Shown here: positions 60,374 to 64,000 of the stretch, one piece after another
Layout of the letters: the number at the start of each line of letters is the position of its first letter
Position numbering within the stretch: position 1 is the first letter of the stretch
From: Ciona savignyi
Taxonomy: Eukaryota > Chordata > Ascidiacea > Phlebobranchia > Cionidae
NCBI GenBank assembly: GCA_000149265.1
Contig: CH002367.1
Span: forward strand, 849,614 to 913,613
Length of the DNA: 64,000 nt
Reading direction: 5' to 3'
Position numbers and translations under genes: made by a program
Notes under the pieces: generated by a model
What the model saw: only the letters and a program-made list of their open reading frames with translations
Databases searched by the model: none
What the model was told of the DNA's origin: nothing

Positions 60374-60428
60374 CTTGTTTCGGTACTTTTGCAAAGTGAA
60401 TACCCTTCATAGATGAGTTGTATTTATA
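60374..60428 (-). promoter_or_regulatory. TATA box and non-coding first exon of the small-peptide gene
   Basis: TATAAA on minus at 60423-60428 (in GGTATAAATAC). About 50 nt further a strong donor ACAAG|GTAAGT ends at 60374. The short exon contains an ATG (ATGAAGGG) within about 25 nt of the TATA box, so probably at or upstream of the transcript start. The intron to 60121 holds a SINE. Confidence 0.6.
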
Positions 60429-60865
60429 CCACAGCTGTCTATTGTTTAACGACATTCGCAAGCTGCTTCGCTGCATTGTTTAACTTTAATTTATCTGTGG
60501 GAACAGGATATGCTTAGTTGCTTATAATAGATTTGGAAGGGTCCAGTCAGTTCAATTTTTCGCGATCTCACATCAGAATTTATTTTCTATAGTGTATATT
60601 ACCCGGGAAGGAACCATTAAGCATATTACTCGTTGAAACAATCCGTGTGAACGGTCTACTGAGTTTTTGTGAGAAATATTGCTACACTCTAAAAAATTAA
60701 GATTTAAAATGACCAAAAAAGATTCAAAATAGACTCTTTCGTTAAGTGGAAGTGTGTTCCCCTTATTTCAGGCGTCAAAAAATATTCTTTCAAAGAGTCA
60801 AACGATGTACATTCTTCTAATTTTCCAAAGCACTATATTTCTAAAGAGCCATATTAAAGCACTTG

Positions 60866-61074
60866 TTGTGGCCTTTGGCAAGGCACTTAACGGACATTGC
60901 CTGAACCGGGTGGACTAATGGAGTCTACTATATTGAAGGAACGTGTCTATCATATACAACACACTGCAATAGCTTCGGTAACCCGATGGTGGACACTAGG
61001 TGATCTGACGATTGTCCGTGTGTTAACCCCCATGGTTTTTCCATTCACGGGGATAAACATGAATATCCTATCCT
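60866..61074 (+). mobile_element. tRNA-like SINE, lacking its head
   Basis: From GTGGCCTTTGGCAAGGCACTT to AATATCCTATCCTATC. Confidence 0.9.
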
Positions 61075-61124
61075 ATCTACCAAATTAAAGGAACGTGTTA
61101 ATCATACACAACGTTAGTTTAGTT

Positions 61125-61290
61125 TATTTTGTGTTTCCACAATGAAAACATAAATCAGGATTATTGAAAAAAATGGAAAAAACGGCAAAACGACAGTCTT
61201 TAGAACACGTCTAAAAACAAGCAGTAATTTATTAAAATTTGGTAAAATTAGACGTGGCCGCTAAACCCAAATAAAAATAATAAAAAATAA
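61125..61290 (-). mobile_element. Dispersed repeat (AAACT)n-tail family, minus copy
   Basis: TTAGTTTAGTTTATTTTGTG start, AACGGCAAAACGACAGTC, ACGTGGCCGCTAAACC. Inverse of the 58265-58460 order. Confidence 0.65.
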
Positions 61291-61381
61291 ATAAATTAAA
61301 AAATAATTAATTGTTTTAAAAGAATAATTACATTAAGCCTCGAAGAAAAGTGTGTGGTAAAGAGACCCGTGCTGAAATACT

Positions 61382-61520
61382 GAAATAGCTCCGGTAACTC
61401 GACGGTGGGCGCGAGATGATCTGATGATTGCCCGTGTGTTAACTAGTGTCCCTTAATGAACATTAAGGAACACTAGTGTTAACTAACCCCCTTGTGTTTT
61501 CCCAATCGCGAAATATAAAC
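61382..61520 (+). mobile_element. SINE 3' part carrying an inserted palindrome
   Basis: CGACGGTGGGCGCGAGATGATC leads to CCCGTGTGTTAAC, where a 40-bp palindrome (61440-61483) interrupts the usual CCCCCTTG continuation. Confidence 0.85.
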
Positions 61521-61865
61521 AAACATGCAATTTTATGCTTTTTATAAAAATGTTTACATTGTAACGCATGGACTCACCCAGCTGTTCCACCATAGATATA
61601 TATTATTTCCGGCCCAAATCAATGGTTTTCATTCACGTTATACATAGATAATCTTATTTGCTGTATGATTAAAAACTGTTGGGATTAGTAGATATAATTT
61701 AGTACCTTTTTAATACTTAGTTGTTTACCGTTAATTAAATGTTCATGAATAGCCAAAATGGACTGAAGAATAATTTTTATAATTAGTATTCAATAGAGCG
61801 TGTCGTTTAGACACATGGAGTGTTTCGACACCGTTTTGCTAGTTTTGTACGTTACCTCTGAATAC

Positions 61866-62059
61866 TACCGGGTCGCTTGGATCGCTTACAATACTTCGTA
61901 ATTACAAAAGCCTTGGAGAAAACTTCTCTTGCTAAAATAAAAATTATGATATTAATGGTAGGGTTGGGGTGAAAGTTAGTTCTGGGTTTGAGATTATTGT
62001 TTGGGACAGGGTAAGAATTACTTTCCATAGCGATCTAAGTGATCCAAGCGATCCTGTAG
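61866..62059. mobile_element. Palindromic MITE, CGCTTGGATCGC ends
   Basis: Left CTACCGGGTCGCTTGGATCGC and right GATCCAAGCGATCCTGTAGTAG are approximate inverted ends. The centre GGTAGGGTTGGGGTGAAAGTTAG resembles the centre of 15937-16060. Upstream of EIF1AD. Confidence 0.65.
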
Positions 62060-62393
62060 TAGTTAGAGTTAGAGGTACCATATCGTAGGCTGATTTAAAG
62101 ATTGTTTATTAATTTGTTATTTTCTTGTTACAGGAAATATATTTTATAGCATGATAAATATAATAAGACCAAGCTCAGAAATCCACTTTTACTGCAAAAA
62201 TACTTTTCAATAAAGACGGAACTCTCGATTATTATGGAGGCCTAAAATAGTCTTCGTTTCGGATCTGCAGCGCATTTGCGCGGCTGCTGTACATTCCTGT
62301 TGAGTGTAACCAAAGACATTAATAAATTGCCCTATTACCTCGATCTTGTGACTTTTTATTTATATTTTTACTATCATTCTGAACGATTCCGCA

Positions 62394-62903
62394 ATGACTG
62401 CGACGACAAAGCGTAAACACGTCATAAAAGAAGTTCTTGAGGATTTCAGCATGCCAGGGAGAGACCAAACCATTGTAAAGGTGCTCGGTAATTCTGGATC
62501 CAATTTACATGAGGTTATAACCCCATCTGGTGACCGCTATTTAGCGAGTCTTCCTGTGAAGTTCCGCAAAAATCTCTGGATCAAACGAGGTGACTATGTC
62601 GTCACAGAGCCTATTCTAGAAGGCGACAGAGTGAAAGGAGAGATAGTACGGATACTGTACGCACAGCATATCAAGGAAATAAAAAGCAACAACCTATGGC
62701 CCCCTGAATTCAACTTGAAAACAAATATCCCTGACGTGGTGAAAGAACCAGAGAAGCTGAAGAAGACAAGGGAAGATAGTGAGGGAGAGGATTATGAAAG
62801 CGATGACGATTTGTCGGATATTTTCGTCAACACAAATCGACCGCCTGAGATGATTTTGTCCGACACAGATGAAGAAGACACCTCGGATGAAGATGAACTC
62901 TAA
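62394..62903 (+). CDS. EIF1AD: eIF1A domain-containing protein (EIF1AD), single exon
   Basis: Nuclear or cytoplasmic protein with an S1-like/eIF1A OB fold; also reported as a 40S maturation factor (obelin). The 169-residue frame (human 165) opens with the family start TKRKHVIKEVLEDF, followed by an OB fold of about residues 18-95: QTIVKVLGNSGSNLHEV, SLPVKFRKNLWIKRGDYVV and GEIVRILYAQHIK. The C-terminus is an acidic tail rich in D, E and S, ending DEEDTSDEDEL. The frame is complete with no introns. The ATG at 62394 gives the full conserved N-terminus. Confidence 0.96.
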   Translation: MTATTKRKHVIKEVLEDFSMPGRDQTIVKVLGNSGSNLHEVITPSGDRYLASLPVKFRKNLWIKRGDYVVTEPILEGDRVKGEIVRILYAQHIKEIKSNNLWPPEFNLKTNIPDVVKEPEKLKKTREDSEGEDYESDDDLSDIFVNTNRPPEMILSDTDEEDTSDEDEL

Positions 62904-62934
62904 AACACATCATTCTCCAAACTTTATTGGGAAA

Positions 62935-63095
62935 TAAATAATTTGGAAACACATCATTCTCCAAAAAATGTGGAAATATATCATTCTTACATCATTTTCC
63001 TGAGTACATTTGGAAATACATGATTTTCCTAAGTACATTTGGAAATACATGATTTTCCTAAGTACATTTGGAAATACATCAATTTCTAAAACACA
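62935..63095. repeat. 29-bp degenerate tandem repeat in the EIF1AD 3' region
   Basis: Three near-identical units of ACATTTGGAAATACATGATT plus TTCCTAAGT, with decayed ACATCATTCTCCAAA relatives upstream that begin right at the stop codon. Confidence 0.9.
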
Positions 63096-64000
63096 TCATT
63101 TATTTTAAATTTAATATATTTGTTGATTAATTATTTTCTCGGTGTCATTTTCTCACACTCCAATGTAGTGGTTTATCAGTGGATATATAAACAACTAAAT
63201 GCTTTATTAATACCATGTTTGAACTGCACAAAAATAGTCACTCCTTCAAATGGATATTTTTTTAGGCTGTGTTTTTTCAAGTTTGGTTTATGCAATAAAA
63301 TCCTTGTGTCAATTTGCATCTCTTTTTTTGTTCATCATTTTAAAATTAATTTAGTACGGAGGTGTTTATTTCTTAGTTGGTTTTGCAACTTTGAGTGTTA
63401 TGAACATTTTTGTAATGTTTAGAATGGGGAAAGTTTGGAATATAATTTGTTGTTCACTTCTTTAAGGAAAACTTGTTGGTGTAATATTAATTGATCATTG
63501 GTTTAGGTTATTATGTAGTGAATTTAATACTCTGTAAGAATGTTTAAACCTCTGTTTCAAAAGCTTCCGGTCACAGCCCTATGTCTTGCAGAGGGATATC
63601 TGTTTGTTGGTATGTACATCTTGAATGCATTATTTCAGGCTGGTATTATAGCGTGTCGATACATAGGCAGAAAGCTCTTGTGTCATGAATAGATAGTTGA
63701 TTTTATTATGGGGCAAAGAACCAACTTACTTTGACTTAGACTGGTAGAGTTAAGTAGTTTGCTTAAATTTCCATAGTACCGAATTGCTCTTGCTGTTTTA
63801 TTTACACATAAAAAGTGAACCGGTTCTTGATTTTGTTGGTGGTTAACTGACATTAAATCGGTTAACCAGTTGATTGATGCACAGCATTAGATAAATTTCT
63901 GAACGAACTTTTAGTTTATTGTTTATTTGTAAAAAAATATTAAAACAACATGCACTTAAAGTATCCAAAAGGAAAGTGAAAGAAACACATCGGTCTAGAT
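63096..64000. other. 3' flank of EIF1AD, no gene seen
   Basis: A candidate poly(A) signal AATAAA lies near 63294 (GCAATAAAATCC). The 100-codon frame at 63120-63422 is AT-driven and has no recognisable feature. Confidence 0.5.

Noticed and set aside
63120..63422. 100-codon frame after EIF1AD
   Set aside because: Phe- and Leu-rich because of T-rich DNA; no start context or partner exon, and it lies in the probable EIF1AD 3' UTR.

Overview
The window looks like nuclear DNA from a tunicate, most likely a Ciona species. It is AT-rich, its genes have many small exons and short introns with GT-AG junctions, and it carries chordate genes (DNAAF4, DCAF17, PPT2, EIF1AD, a DPP4/FAP-type peptidase). About one tRNA-like SINE per 2 kb is scattered through introns and intergenic DNA. 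The species is inferred from style and gene content; no organism-specific marker was seen. Most genes had to be assembled by hand from exons with matching splice phases, because single open frames show only fragments.

Layout. 1446-16783 (+): a complete 22-exon DPP4/FAP-family serine exopeptidase, 792 residues, with an intact triad. 16671-28243: a direct segmental duplication (copy A 16671-21518, copy B 24804-28243). Each copy carries the 3' end of the DPP4 last exon and a 5-exon gene on the minus strand for a 221-residue secreted protein of unknown function. The two proteins differ at one residue. Between and inside the copies is a satellite-like repeat with a unit of about 335 bp. 30399-36301 (-): a 1016-residue P-loop (STAND/NACHT-like) NTPase. 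36706-38004 (-): DNAAF4 in a single exon. 39354-47446 (+): DCAF17 in 11 exons, with a 60-bp tandem array in one intron. 48686-53393 (-): PPT2 in 6 exons; its last intron holds a decayed transposon-like gene and a hAT-type MITE. 59034-60428 (-): a very small gene of tiny exons for a 60-residue secreted peptide with an Arg-rich middle and an acidic tail, a layout like antimicrobial peptide precursors. 62394-62903 (+): EIF1AD in one exon.

The mobile-element record is unusually readable. Five short non-autonomous hAT-type elements can be delimited by terminal inverted repeats and 8-bp target duplications. One sits inside a SINE. Another interrupts copy B of the segmental duplication while the matching site in copy A is empty. 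A SINE interrupts copy A while copy B is empty. A long-arm foldback element flanked by TTAA lies in a DPP4 intron.

The genes do not form one pathway. They are a peptidase, a lysosomal thioesterase, a dynein-assembly factor, a ubiquitin-ligase receptor, an eIF1A-like protein, an NTPase of possible immune type and two kinds of secreted protein. The observations most worth follow-up are the small cationic/acidic peptide gene, the duplicated secreted protein with internal domain repeats, and the NTPase.
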